NCBI RefSeq assembly: GCF_016859125.1
Contig: NZ_CP069338.1
Coordinates: 6,635,501 to 6,699,500 of the forward strand
DNA: 64,000 nucleotides
Direction: 5' to 3'
Source: Archangium violaceum
Lineage (GTDB): Bacteria; Myxococcota; Myxococcia; Myxococcales; Myxococcaceae
Shown one piece after another: positions 24,745-32,650 of this stretch. The notes beneath the pieces were generated by a model. The model made no database searches. It saw nothing but the letters and a program-made list of their open reading frames with translations, and was not told the origin of the DNA. Within the stretch, counting starts at the first letter, position 1. The number at the start of each line of letters is the position of its first letter. The translations under genes and the position numbers were made by a program.

Positions 24745-25731
24745 TCAGCGGCGGGAGGCGCGAGGCGCCACCATGCGCCAGCAGCGGTGGATCTCCTTGC
24801 GCTGGAAGTCCTCGGGGATGGAGCCGGGCGTGAGCTCCTCCACCCCCTCGTAGCCGCGCACGGCGGAGTCCTTCAGCTCGAAGTCCAGGAAGTTGGTGGA
24901 GAAGTAGAGGACGCCGCCGGGGGACAGCAGCTCCCGGATGCCCTCCAGCATCCGCACGTGGTCGCGCTGCACGTTGAAGCTGCCCTGCATCCGCTTCGAG
25001 GTGGAGAAGGACGGCGGATCGCACACGACGAGGTCGAAGGTCTCCTCGGGCGCGGTGCGCTGGTCCTGCACCCAGGCCATGGCATCGGCGCGCAGCAGGG
25101 TGTGGCGCGGATCCGACAGCCCGTTGAGCGCGAGGTTGTCCTCGGCCCAGTCGAGGTAGGTGTTGGACAGGTCCACGCTGAGCGTGCGCGAGGCCCCACC
25201 CGCGGCGGCGTACACGGTGAAGGCGCCCGTGTAGCAGAAGAGGTTGAGGAAGCTCTTCCCCCGGGCCTCGTCCCGCACCCGGGCGCGCGTCAGCCGGTGG
25301 TCCATGAAGAGGCCGGTGTCCAGGTAGTCGCCGAGGTTCACCCAGAACTTCAGCCCCTGCTCCTCCACCACGATGCGCTCGGAGCCCTCGCCCACCCGGC
25401 CGTATTGCGAGCGGCCCCACGGCTGGGGCAGGTGTGTCTTCACGTGGATGCGCTCCGGGGGCACCTCCAGCACGGCCGTCACCGCCGCCAGCACCTCGGC
25501 CCGTTGCTCCTCCAGGCTCTTCAGCGCCCGCCGGCGGGGGTACTCCACCAGGTGCACCCGGTCCGCGTAGAGGTCCACCGCGTAGGAGTACTCGGGGACG
25601 TCCCGGTCGTACACGCGGAAGGCGGTGAGCCCGCGGGCCTTGGCCCACTTGCGGAAGTGCCGCACGTTCTTGCGCAGGCGGTTCTCGAACATCCCCACCG
25701 CCGCTCCGGAGCCCTGGTCCGCTGTCGTCAT
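24745..25731 (-). CDS. RlmK-like 23S rRNA guanine-N7 methyltransferase, stand-alone
   Basis: 328 residues from the ATG at 25731, preceded by AAGGCGG. It has the RlmK/RlmKL C-terminal arrangement: FENRLRKNVRHFRKWAKARG at the N terminus, then YRVYDRD-like FRVYDRDVPEYSYAVDLYAD, DTGLFMDHR, FLNLFCYTGAFTVYAA (SAM loop), SVDLSNTYLDWAEDNL and VCDPPSFSTSKRM (motif IV). In E. coli this half is fused to RlmL. Here it stands alone. It probably methylates G2069 of 23S rRNA. Confidence 0.85.
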   Translation of the reverse strand: MTTADQGSGAAVGMFENRLRKNVRHFRKWAKARGLTAFRVYDRDVPEYSYAVDLYADRVHLVEYPRRRALKSLEEQRAEVLAAVTAVLEVPPERIHVKTHLPQPWGRSQYGRVGEGSERIVVEEQGLKFWVNLGDYLDTGLFMDHRLTRARVRDEARGKSFLNLFCYTGAFTVYAAAGGASRTLSVDLSNTYLDWAEDNLALNGLSDPRHTLLRADAMAWVQDQRTAPEETFDLVVCDPPSFSTSKRMQGSFNVQRDHVRMLEGIRELLSPGGVLYFSTNFLDFELKDSAVRGYEGVEELTPGSIPEDFQRKEIHRCWRMVAPRASRR

Positions 25732-25865
25732 GGCCGCCTTGTCCTCTCCCGTACAAACCGCCGCCCCCTCTTCTCCGAGTCCCCGCCGCCCGGCAAGCAT
25801 TCCTCTCGCGGCACCCGGACCCGCCGGCACTCCCGGGGGGGAGGGGAGTGTGATAGGCCCCCGCC

Positions 25866-27008
25866 ATGCGCTTCGACACCCTCGCCATCCATGCCGGCCA
25901 GGAGCCGGATCCCACCACTGGCGCCATCATGACGCCGGTCTACCTGACCTCTACCTACGTCCAGGCGGGCCCCGGGGAGCACAAGGGCTTCGAGTACAGC
26001 CGGACACAGAACCCCACCCGCAACGCGCTCCAGGACTGCCTGGCGGCCCTCGAGGGAGCGAAGCACGGCCTTGCCTTCGCCTCGGGTCTGGCCGGCACGG
26101 ACATGCTGATGCACCTGCTGGAGGCCGGGGACCACGTCGTCGTGTCCGATGACGTGTACGGCGGCACCTTCCGCATCTTCGACAAGGTCTTCAAGCGCCA
26201 CGGCCTGAGCTTCTCCTGGGTGGACCTGTCCAACCCGGACAGCTTCGAGAAGGCCATCACCCCGAAGACGAAGATGGTGTGGGTGGAGTCGCCCACCAAC
26301 CCGATGCTCAAGCTCATCGACCTGCCGCGTATCGCGGAGACGGCGAAGAAGCGGGGCATCCTCTCGGTCTGCGATAACACCTTCATGTCCCCGTACTTCC
26401 AGCGTCCGCTGGAGCTGGGCTTCGACGTGGTGACGCACTCCACCACCAAGTACATCAACGGCCACAGCGACGTGGTGGGCGGCTTCGTGTGCACCAGCAA
26501 CGAGGAGCTCGCGCAGAAGATGTACTTCCTGCAGAACGCCGTGGGTGGCGTGCCCGGCCCCATGGACTGCTTCCTGGTGCTGCGCGGCGTGAAGACGCTC
26601 GGCGTGCGCATGGAGCGCCACGCGCAGAACGCGATGAAGGTGGCCCAGTACCTGTCCTCGCACCCCAAGGTGAACAAGGTCACCTACCCGGGCCTGGAGA
26701 GTCACCCGCAGCATGCGCTCGCCCGCAAGCAGATGAAGGGCTTCGGCGGCATGATGACCTTCGACATCAAGGGCGGCCTGGAGTCGGCGCGGACGTTCCT
26801 CAAGACGGTGAAGATCTTCGCCTGCGCCGAGTCGCTCGGTGGCGTCGAGTCGCTCATCGAGCACCCGGCCATCATGACGCACGCCTCGGTGCCGAAGGAG
26901 ACGCGCGAGATGCTCGGCATCTCCGACGGGTTCATCCGCCTGTCCGTGGGTATCGAGGACGCGCAGGATCTCATCGACGATCTGAAGAACGCGCTCGACG
27001 CGGCCTGA
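25866..27008 (+). CDS. Cystathionine gamma-lyase/gamma-synthase
   Basis: 380 residues of PLP fold type I, Cys/Met metabolism family. PLP lysine Lys195 in THSTTKYINGHSD, phosphate-binding YSRTQNPTRNALQ and FASGLAGTD, and the C-terminal ESLGGVESLIEHPA and IRLSVGIED. Sequence alone does not separate gamma-lyase from gamma-synthase. A cystathionine beta-synthase gene 3 kb away argues for gamma-lyase in reverse transsulfuration (cystathionine to cysteine, oxobutyrate and ammonia). Confidence 0.9.
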   Translation: MRFDTLAIHAGQEPDPTTGAIMTPVYLTSTYVQAGPGEHKGFEYSRTQNPTRNALQDCLAALEGAKHGLAFASGLAGTDMLMHLLEAGDHVVVSDDVYGGTFRIFDKVFKRHGLSFSWVDLSNPDSFEKAITPKTKMVWVESPTNPMLKLIDLPRIAETAKKRGILSVCDNTFMSPYFQRPLELGFDVVTHSTTKYINGHSDVVGGFVCTSNEELAQKMYFLQNAVGGVPGPMDCFLVLRGVKTLGVRMERHAQNAMKVAQYLSSHPKVNKVTYPGLESHPQHALARKQMKGFGGMMTFDIKGGLESARTFLKTVKIFACAESLGGVESLIEHPAIMTHASVPKETREMLGISDGFIRLSVGIEDAQDLIDDLKNALDAA

Positions 27009-27032
27009 GCCGTGCCCCGGAGGGGGGCTTGA

Positions 27033-27091
27033 CCTGAGAGGTGGTCCCGCGCAGTCTCACCTTCCCCGTATTGCGCGGGGCTTCTCTCAGG
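27033..27091 (+). promoter_or_regulatory. Two-tier hairpin occluding the ribosome-binding site of the VOC gene
   Basis: Outer stem CCTGAGAG (27033-27040) with CTCTCAGG (27084-27091); inner stem CCCGCGCA (27046-27053) with TGCGCGGG (27072-27079); 18-base loop; both stems perfect. The 3' outer arm contains the AGG of the AGGAG ribosome-binding site (27089-27093), five bases before the ATG at 27099. It could work as an RNA thermometer, an antisense or protein target, or a terminator of the upstream gene. Confidence 0.5.
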
Positions 27092-27098
27092 AGCAGAC

Positions 27099-27554
27099 AT
27101 GCCCAAGGCGATTCCCGACGGATACCACTCCCTGACGCCGTACATCGCGCTGAGCGACGCCGCCAGGGCGATCGAGTTCTACAAGGCGGCGCTCGGCGCG
27201 ACCGAGCTGTACCGGCTCCCCATGCCGGGTGGGAAGATTGGCCACGCGGAGCTGCAGATCGGCGACTCGCGGCTCATGCTGTCGGACGAGATGCCCGAGT
27301 GGGGCAACAAGAGCGCCAGGGGCTACGGCGGCACGCCGGTGGGACTGTGCGTCTACAGCGAGAATGTCGATGCGCTCGCCGAGCGCTTCGTGAAGGCCGG
27401 CGGCAAGGTCGTACGGCCGCTGGAGAACCAGTTCTACGGCGACCGCAGCGGCCAGTTCGAGGACCCCGAGGGCTACATGTGGACGCTCATGCAGCACGTC
27501 GAGGACGTGTCGCCCGAGGAGATGCAGCGCCGCATGGAGAAGATGGGCGGGTAG
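27099..27554 (+). CDS. VOC-family (glyoxalase/bleomycin-resistance fold) protein, PhnB-like
   Basis: 151 residues. Paired beta-alpha-beta-beta-beta modules: SLTPYIALSDAARAIEFYK at the start, GKIGHAELQIGDSRLMLSD, and FYGDRSGQFEDPEGYMWTLM at the end. Ligands such as His/Glu in GHAELQ and the Glu in DPEGY suggest a divalent metal site. Proteins of this type are often called PhnB-like, though none of the phosphonate genes is near. The tail MQRRMEKM matches many environmental members. A hairpin covers its ribosome-binding site. Confidence 0.88.
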   Translation: MPKAIPDGYHSLTPYIALSDAARAIEFYKAALGATELYRLPMPGGKIGHAELQIGDSRLMLSDEMPEWGNKSARGYGGTPVGLCVYSENVDALAERFVKAGGKVVRPLENQFYGDRSGQFEDPEGYMWTLMQHVEDVSPEEMQRRMEKMGG

Positions 27555-27567
27555 CGCGAAGGCCCGG

Positions 27568-29097
27568 CTACTTCTTGCAGGGCAGGTAGAGGCCGAGCTG
27601 CGCGTCCACTTCCACGTAGATGCGCAGGAAGGTCGGGTGCGGGTAGACGCCCTTCACCTCGGTGCGGAGCACCTGCCCGCGCGCGCAGCCCAGGTCCTCC
27701 GCGAAGGACAGCTCGGTGGACATCTTGTCCTTCACCATCGCGAGCCGCTCGGAGACGTCCACCCGGAGCGCCTGCCGGGCCTGCTCGCGGATGGACTGGT
27801 AGTCCAGGGCGAACTTGAGCTTCACCAGCTCGCTGGCCGTGCCCGGGGTGATCTCCAGGTCCGGGACGGAGAGCTGGTTGTCGATGACATGCGGATGGCC
27901 GGCGAAGAAGAGCTCCCCGCCCACTCCGACGGAGTAGCTGCCCACCCTGGCCCTGCCGCCCAGGTTCATCTTGATGACCACCGTGTCATCCGAGGGGTAG
28001 ACCTGGGGGTTCTCCATGTAGAGCTCGGGATGGGACGCGGAGAAGTAGAGGCGTCCCTTCATGGAGGACTCGAGCGCCTTGGAGAGCTCCTCGTAGCGGG
28101 CGGCCACGGGGATGACGACCTTGAAGGGGCCGGAGGGCAGGGTGGAGACGTTCTGCAGCAGCGGCATCTCCACTTGCGTGGTCAGGGTACCGGCATCCAC
28201 GCTGGTGCCGCCGTCCGTGCTCGCGCTGCCCGGGGTGTAGCTGGCGAATTGGGTGTCCCCGTTCACGTCCGGCGTGCCGGCGTCGAGGCTGGCCTGCTGG
28301 AGACCCCCGTCGGTATCCGGCGTGCCACCATCGCCATCCGTGGGGGCGGCGGCGAGGCTGGCCACCGGGGTGCAGGGCAGTGTCACCGAGGGCAGCACGA
28401 CGATGCCCAGGTCCTTCTCGAGCCCGTCGGCGAGCATGGTGGGCGCGGCCTCCAGGTTGGTCACCTTGAGCTCGGCGCAGGCGACCTGGTCCCCCACGGG
28501 AATCTCGATGGGGCGGGCGAGCCGGGCGAAGGCGCTGGCCACCAGCGGGCGCACGTCGAAGCGGAACTCGTCGAGCGTCTTGCCGACGAGCTCCTTCAGC
28601 TTGCCCTCGATGGCGCGGTTGACGGCGTCCACCGGCCCCGAGGCCACCACCTGCACCTCGGTGGACTGCAGGAGCGCCTTGAAGTCCGCCGTCATGACGG
28701 GCTCGCCAGCGATGGTGATGGTGATGGGCAGCTCCCGCTCGCCGAGCATGTTGAAGCGGCCATGCACGGTGACGCCCACCACCACGCGGCCGCGGTCGAA
28801 CTTGAGCACCACCGGCTCGCGCGTCCAGGTGTAGTGGAGCGTCTGTCCGCCGAAGAGCTGGGCATCGCCCTCGCCCGAGCGCGGCAGGCTCTCCGCCATC
28901 TTCTTGGTGAGGGCCTCCCGGAAGATGGTGGTGTGGATGACGATCCGCGAGGGCGGAGGATCCGACACCGGGCGGCCACCGTTGGTGGCGGGCGGAGGCG
29001 GCTGCAGGGTCTGCGATTCGATGCGAGGGCCGCTGCAGGACAGCAGGGCCAGGGACGCGAGGAGCGCGGAGAAAGGACGGGAGCGCGAGGAAGGCAT
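27568..29097 (-). CDS. DUF4403-family lipoprotein
   Basis: 509 residues from the ATG at 29097 (lipobox LLSC, Cys21); an ATG at 29136 would give a longer signal. The periplasmic body holds two related beta/alpha halves, as in the DUF4403 family, split by a Thr/Asp/Gly-rich linker (about 245-300). The halves suggest a tubular lipid-binding (SMP/BPI-like) fold. That is inference from the pattern IVIHTTIFREALTKKM and EELSKALESSMKGR. It is a single gene, convergent with the VOC gene. Confidence 0.7.
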   Translation of the reverse strand: MPSSRSRPFSALLASLALLSCSGPRIESQTLQPPPPATNGGRPVSDPPPSRIVIHTTIFREALTKKMAESLPRSGEGDAQLFGGQTLHYTWTREPVVLKFDRGRVVVGVTVHGRFNMLGERELPITITIAGEPVMTADFKALLQSTEVQVVASGPVDAVNRAIEGKLKELVGKTLDEFRFDVRPLVASAFARLARPIEIPVGDQVACAELKVTNLEAAPTMLADGLEKDLGIVVLPSVTLPCTPVASLAAAPTDGDGGTPDTDGGLQQASLDAGTPDVNGDTQFASYTPGSASTDGGTSVDAGTLTTQVEMPLLQNVSTLPSGPFKVVIPVAARYEELSKALESSMKGRLYFSASHPELYMENPQVYPSDDTVVIKMNLGGRARVGSYSVGVGGELFFAGHPHVIDNQLSVPDLEITPGTASELVKLKFALDYQSIREQARQALRVDVSERLAMVKDKMSTELSFAEDLGCARGQVLRTEVKGVYPHPTFLRIYVEVDAQLGLYLPCKK

Positions 29098-29228
29098 GGG
29101 AGACCGAGCCGCCGAAAGGACGGAGGCGCGGCGCATTCTCCGTCAACACGGCCCACGGGCCCAAGTCCGATGCGCGTTCACCCTGTCGGGGTGGCTTCAC
29201 CCACCGTGTGGGACCGCGGGGCGGCCCC

Positions 29229-29825
29229 TCAGCCGGCGGAGAGGTGCTCGATGAGCGTCTTGACGCCAATCCCGATGAGGACGAGCCCTCCGAGGATGTC
29301 GAGCTTTCCCTCGAGCTTCTCGCCGAAGCGGCGCCCGAGGCTCACGCCCAGCAGGCACAGGACGAAGGTGATTCCACCGATGACGGCCGCCGCCGTCACC
29401 AGGCGCACCTCGAGCACGGGCAGGGTTACTCCCGCGGCGAGCGCGTCGATGCTGGTGGCGAACGCCATCAGTGTCAGCCTCCCCGCACCGAACGGATTGC
29501 GCTCCGGGGGCGGCTCGCCCTGCTTCGGCGCGTCGGGGACCCCCGGGTGATGATGCGTGATGGCCTCGTGGATCATCTTGGCCCCGATTCCCCCGAGCAG
29601 GATGAACGCGAGCCAGTGGTCCCAGGCGGAGATGACCTTCGCGAACTGGGAACCCAGCGCCCAGCCGATGACGGGCATGAGCGCCTGGAACAGGCCGAAC
29701 AGGAACGCGAGCAGCAGGGCGTCTCGTGCCCGGACGCGCGGGGCCGCGAGGGCACTCGCGATGGACACCGCCGTGGCATCCATGGCCAGGCCCAACGCGA
29801 GCAGCAAAAGGGTCAGCACCGACAT
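29229..29825 (-). CDS. mntP: MntP-type manganese efflux pump
   Basis: 198 residues from the ATG at 29825; the upstream in-frame extension is not conserved. Six membrane helices in two repeats with the acidic motif GLAMDATAVSIA in the first half and FATSIDALAAGVTL in the second. It exports Mn2+ and protects against manganese excess. No yybP-ykoY riboswitch was seen in its leader. A REP-like palindrome separates it from the cbs gene. Confidence 0.9.
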   Translation of the reverse strand: MSVLTLLLLALGLAMDATAVSIASALAAPRVRARDALLLAFLFGLFQALMPVIGWALGSQFAKVISAWDHWLAFILLGGIGAKMIHEAITHHHPGVPDAPKQGEPPPERNPFGAGRLTLMAFATSIDALAAGVTLPVLEVRLVTAAAVIGGITFVLCLLGVSLGRRFGEKLEGKLDILGGLVLIGIGVKTLIEHLSAG

Positions 29826-29890
29826 GTGGGCCCTTTTGCCTGATACCCGGGACTCGCGGAAGCTTCTTCTTGAACCCGCGGTCCTCGATA

Positions 29891-29924
29891 CCCTCACCCC
29901 GTCCCTCTCCCAGGGGGAGAGGGG
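29891..29924. repeat. REP-like palindromic element, copy 2
   Basis: CCCTCACCCCGT followed by the same hairpin as copy 1, CCCTCTCCC-AGG-GGGAGAGGG (29903-29923). It lies between cbs (ending at 29927) and mntP, both on the minus strand, just after the cbs stop codon. Confidence 0.7.
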
Positions 29925-29926
29925 TA

Positions 29927-31291
29927 TTACGCCGTGGTGCGGTGCATGTGCTCGATCAGGTCGATCTTCGTCACGATGGCCAGGACCTTCTCGCCCTCCT
30001 TCACCACCGCCACCTTGTCCTGATTGAACACCTCGCGCAGCCGGTTGAGGCTCGTCTCCGGCGACACCACGCCCTGCATCGGCGCCACGATGGCGTCGAT
30101 GGTGTCCGCGAACTTCACCTTGTTCGCCACCAGCGCGTTGAGCAGATCGTACTCGTGGATCATCCCCACCGCGCGCCCGTCCTCGCTCAGCACCGGCATC
30201 TGGCTGATGCCCCGGTTGCGCATCGTCTCCACCACCTGATCCACGCGCTCGCCCTTGCGCGCGGTGATGACGTCACGCTTGCCGTTGAGCAGGTCGCGCA
30301 CCGTGCCCGCGCCCTTCTCCTCCAGGAAGCCGTTGTCGCGCATCCACTCGTCCGAGTGGAACTTGCTGATGTAGCTCATGCCCGTGTCCGGCAGCACGAC
30401 GACGATCGTCTTTCCCTTGCCGACCTCCTTGGCCAGCTGCACCGCCACGTGCACCGCCGCGCCCGCCGAGCCGCCCGCGAAGATGCCCTCCTCGCGCGCC
30501 AGCCGCCGCGCCGCCACGAAGCTCTGACGGTCATCCACCTGCCGGATGTCGTCCACCACCTTGAAGTCCATGGCACCGCACAGCATGTCCTCGCCGATGC
30601 CCTCGACCTTGTAGACGTGCGGCTCCGTCAGCTTGCCCGTCTTGAAGTAGCCCTCGTACACCGAGCCCTCCGGGTCCACGCCCACGTTCTTCAGGCCGGG
30701 GATCTTCTCCTTCAGGAACTTGCCCGCGCCGCTCATCGTGCCGCCCGTCCCCAGGCCCGACACGAAGTAGTCGATCTTCCCGTCCGTCTGCTCGTAGATC
30801 TCCGGACCCGTCAGCTTGTAGTGCGCCTCGATGTTGTCCGGGTTGTGGTACTGGTTGAGCATGAACGCGCCCGGGGTCTCCCGGTGGATGCGCTTGGCCG
30901 TCTCGTAGTAGCTGCGCGGATCCTCCGCCGGCACGTTCGTTGGAGTCACCACCACCTGCGCGCCCAGCGCCTTCAGGCGGTTGATCTTCTCCAGCGACAT
31001 CTTGTCCGGCATCGTGAAGATGCACTTGTAGCCCTTCACCGCCGCCGCCAGCGCCACGCCCATGCCCGTGTTGCCGGACGTGTTCTCCACGATCGTCCCG
31101 CCGGGCTTGAGCTTCCCCTCCTTCTCGGCCTTCTCGATGATGTAGAGCGCCATGCGGTCCTTGATGGACGCGCCCGGGTTCATGAACTCGCACTTGACCA
31201 GCACGGTCGCGTCGTTGGGCCCGACCAGACGGTTGAGCTTGACCAGCGGCGTGTGGCCGATCGCGGAGAGAATGGTGTCGTGGATTTCCAT
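29927..31291 (-). CDS. cbs: Cystathionine beta-synthase
   Basis: 454 residues from the ATG at 31291. PLP fold type II catalytic domain (about 1-320) with PLP lysine Lys44 (NPGASIKDRMAL), TSGNTGMGVALA and GLGTGGTMSGAGK (phosphate loop). Two C-terminal CBS domains (about 335-454: VRDLLNGKRDVI, MIHEYDLLNAL, AIVTKIDLIEHM) match the human enzyme's SAM-sensing module. It lacks the heme-binding N terminus of the animal form. It condenses homocysteine with serine and feeds the cystathionine gamma-lyase-type enzyme encoded 3 kb away. Confidence 0.92.
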   Translation of the reverse strand: MEIHDTILSAIGHTPLVKLNRLVGPNDATVLVKCEFMNPGASIKDRMALYIIEKAEKEGKLKPGGTIVENTSGNTGMGVALAAAVKGYKCIFTMPDKMSLEKINRLKALGAQVVVTPTNVPAEDPRSYYETAKRIHRETPGAFMLNQYHNPDNIEAHYKLTGPEIYEQTDGKIDYFVSGLGTGGTMSGAGKFLKEKIPGLKNVGVDPEGSVYEGYFKTGKLTEPHVYKVEGIGEDMLCGAMDFKVVDDIRQVDDRQSFVAARRLAREEGIFAGGSAGAAVHVAVQLAKEVGKGKTIVVVLPDTGMSYISKFHSDEWMRDNGFLEEKGAGTVRDLLNGKRDVITARKGERVDQVVETMRNRGISQMPVLSEDGRAVGMIHEYDLLNALVANKVKFADTIDAIVAPMQGVVSPETSLNRLREVFNQDKVAVVKEGEKVLAIVTKIDLIEHMHRTTA

Positions 31292-31405
31292 CGGAAGGCT
31301 CGCTTGGGGTGGGGTAATCGGCGCGTCCTTATAGCCGTCCGGCCCATGCCGGTCGACCCTGGTTGGCTGCCTGCCCACTCCCTGTGTGTAACAGGCGCCT
31401 CCCCT

Positions 31406-31444
31406 CGTGTCTTTCCGACACGGTGCGGCGAACCGCACGGTTCG
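31406..31444. promoter_or_regulatory. Overlapping hairpins in the cbs/amgK divergent gap
   Basis: Three perfect 6-bp stems: CGTGTC/GACACG (31406-31422), GTGCGG-CGAA-CCGCAC (31423-31438) and CGAACC-GCAC-GGTTCG (31429-31444). The second and third overlap and are mutually exclusive. The 299-base gap holds no gene; this is its only clear structure. It could serve either leader or be an operator cluster. Confidence 0.35.
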
Positions 31445-31590
31445 AGCAGCGGGCAACCACCCGGCCCTGATCTCGCATGTTGGGGATGCGACCGGTCTCG
31501 AAGTCTCCCTCACAGGAGCTTTGACCCCGCTGCGTGGCACTCCCATACTCGCGCGCCTCCTCCACACACATCCAGGAGAAGCGTCTACTT

Positions 31591-32628
31591 ATGGAAATCG
31601 AGGCCGCGCTGCGCGACCAGGTGGGGAAGGCCATCGGCCGCCCCGTGTCTCAGGCTCCCATCAAGAAGCTCAAGGGTGATGCGAGCAACCGCTCGTACTA
31701 CCGCGTGGGCACCGCCCCCGAGAGCTGGGTGGTGATGGTGATGCCCCTGGATGCCTCGAAGAAGAGCGAGGAGGCCTCCAAGGGTGAGCCGCCCAAGGAG
31801 CTGCCCTTCGTCAACGTCCACCGCTACCTGGAGAAGCTGGGCATCCGCGTGCCGCGCATCCTCGGCTACGACGAGCCCGAGGGGATGATGGTGTTGGAGG
31901 ACCTAAGCGACGTCACCTTCGAGGCGGCGCTCGAGGGCGGCAAGAACAACCAGGCCCTCTACACCCGCGCGGTGGATCTGCTGGCCCGCATGCGCGCCCA
32001 GGCCGAGCGCCATCCGGAGCCGGACTGCCTCGCCTTCACCCGCGCCTTCGACGAGGACCTCTACGACTGGGAGCTCCACCACTTCCGCGAGTGGGGCCTC
32101 GAGGTGTGGAGCGGCAAGAAGCCCACCGACTCCGAGCGCGCCGAGCTGGACCGCACCTTCCGCGACATCGCGAAGCAGCTGGCCGCCGCGCCGCGTGGCT
32201 TCACGCACCGCGACTACCAGAGCCGCAACATCATGATGAAGGACGGCGAGCTGGTGGTCATCGACTTCCAGGACGCCCTCCAGGGTCCGCGCCAGTACGA
32301 CCTGGTGGCCCTGCTGCGCGACAGCTACGTGGAGCTGGACCGGGGCTTCGTGGACACGATGCTCGACCGCTACATCGCCACCTTCGCGGAGCTGACGGGC
32401 GAGCGCATCGAGCCGAAGTCCTTCAAGGCCTTCTTCGATCTGCTCACCATCCAGCGCAAGCTGAAGGACGCGGGCCGCTTCGAGTTCATCAACCGCGTGA
32501 AGGGCAACCCGGGCTTCCTGGTGTCCATCCCCGCGTCGCTGCGCTACGTGCGGGATGCGTTCGAGCTGCGGCCGGAGCTGAGCGGGCTGCGGAAGCTGGT
32601 GGCGAAGTACGTCCCCGAGCTGGGCTGA
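31591..32628 (+). CDS. amgK: N-acetylmuramate/N-acetylglucosamine kinase, AmgK type
   Basis: 345 residues of the aminoglycoside-phosphotransferase fold. The catalytic loop FTHRDYQSRNIMMKD and metal motif VVIDFQDALQGPRQYDLVAL fit AmgK closely. N-terminal lobe LKGDASNRSYYRV. AmgK phosphorylates the anomeric position of MurNAc/GlcNAc freed during wall turnover, and MurU then adds UMP. The murU-like gene follows after 22 bases, the same pairing as in Pseudomonas. The ATG at 31591 follows AGGAGAAG. Without the neighbour it would only be called an APH-family kinase. Confidence 0.8.
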   Translation: MEIEAALRDQVGKAIGRPVSQAPIKKLKGDASNRSYYRVGTAPESWVVMVMPLDASKKSEEASKGEPPKELPFVNVHRYLEKLGIRVPRILGYDEPEGMMVLEDLSDVTFEAALEGGKNNQALYTRAVDLLARMRAQAERHPEPDCLAFTRAFDEDLYDWELHHFREWGLEVWSGKKPTDSERAELDRTFRDIAKQLAAAPRGFTHRDYQSRNIMMKDGELVVIDFQDALQGPRQYDLVALLRDSYVELDRGFVDTMLDRYIATFAELTGERIEPKSFKAFFDLLTIQRKLKDAGRFEFINRVKGNPGFLVSIPASLRYVRDAFELRPELSGLRKLVAKYVPELG

Positions 32629-32650
32629 CAGGAGAGGGGAGGGGTCGCAC

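Noticed and set aside
29826-29926. yybP-ykoY manganese riboswitch upstream of mntP
   Set aside because: No match to its conserved loops was seen. The gap contains the REP-like hairpin only.
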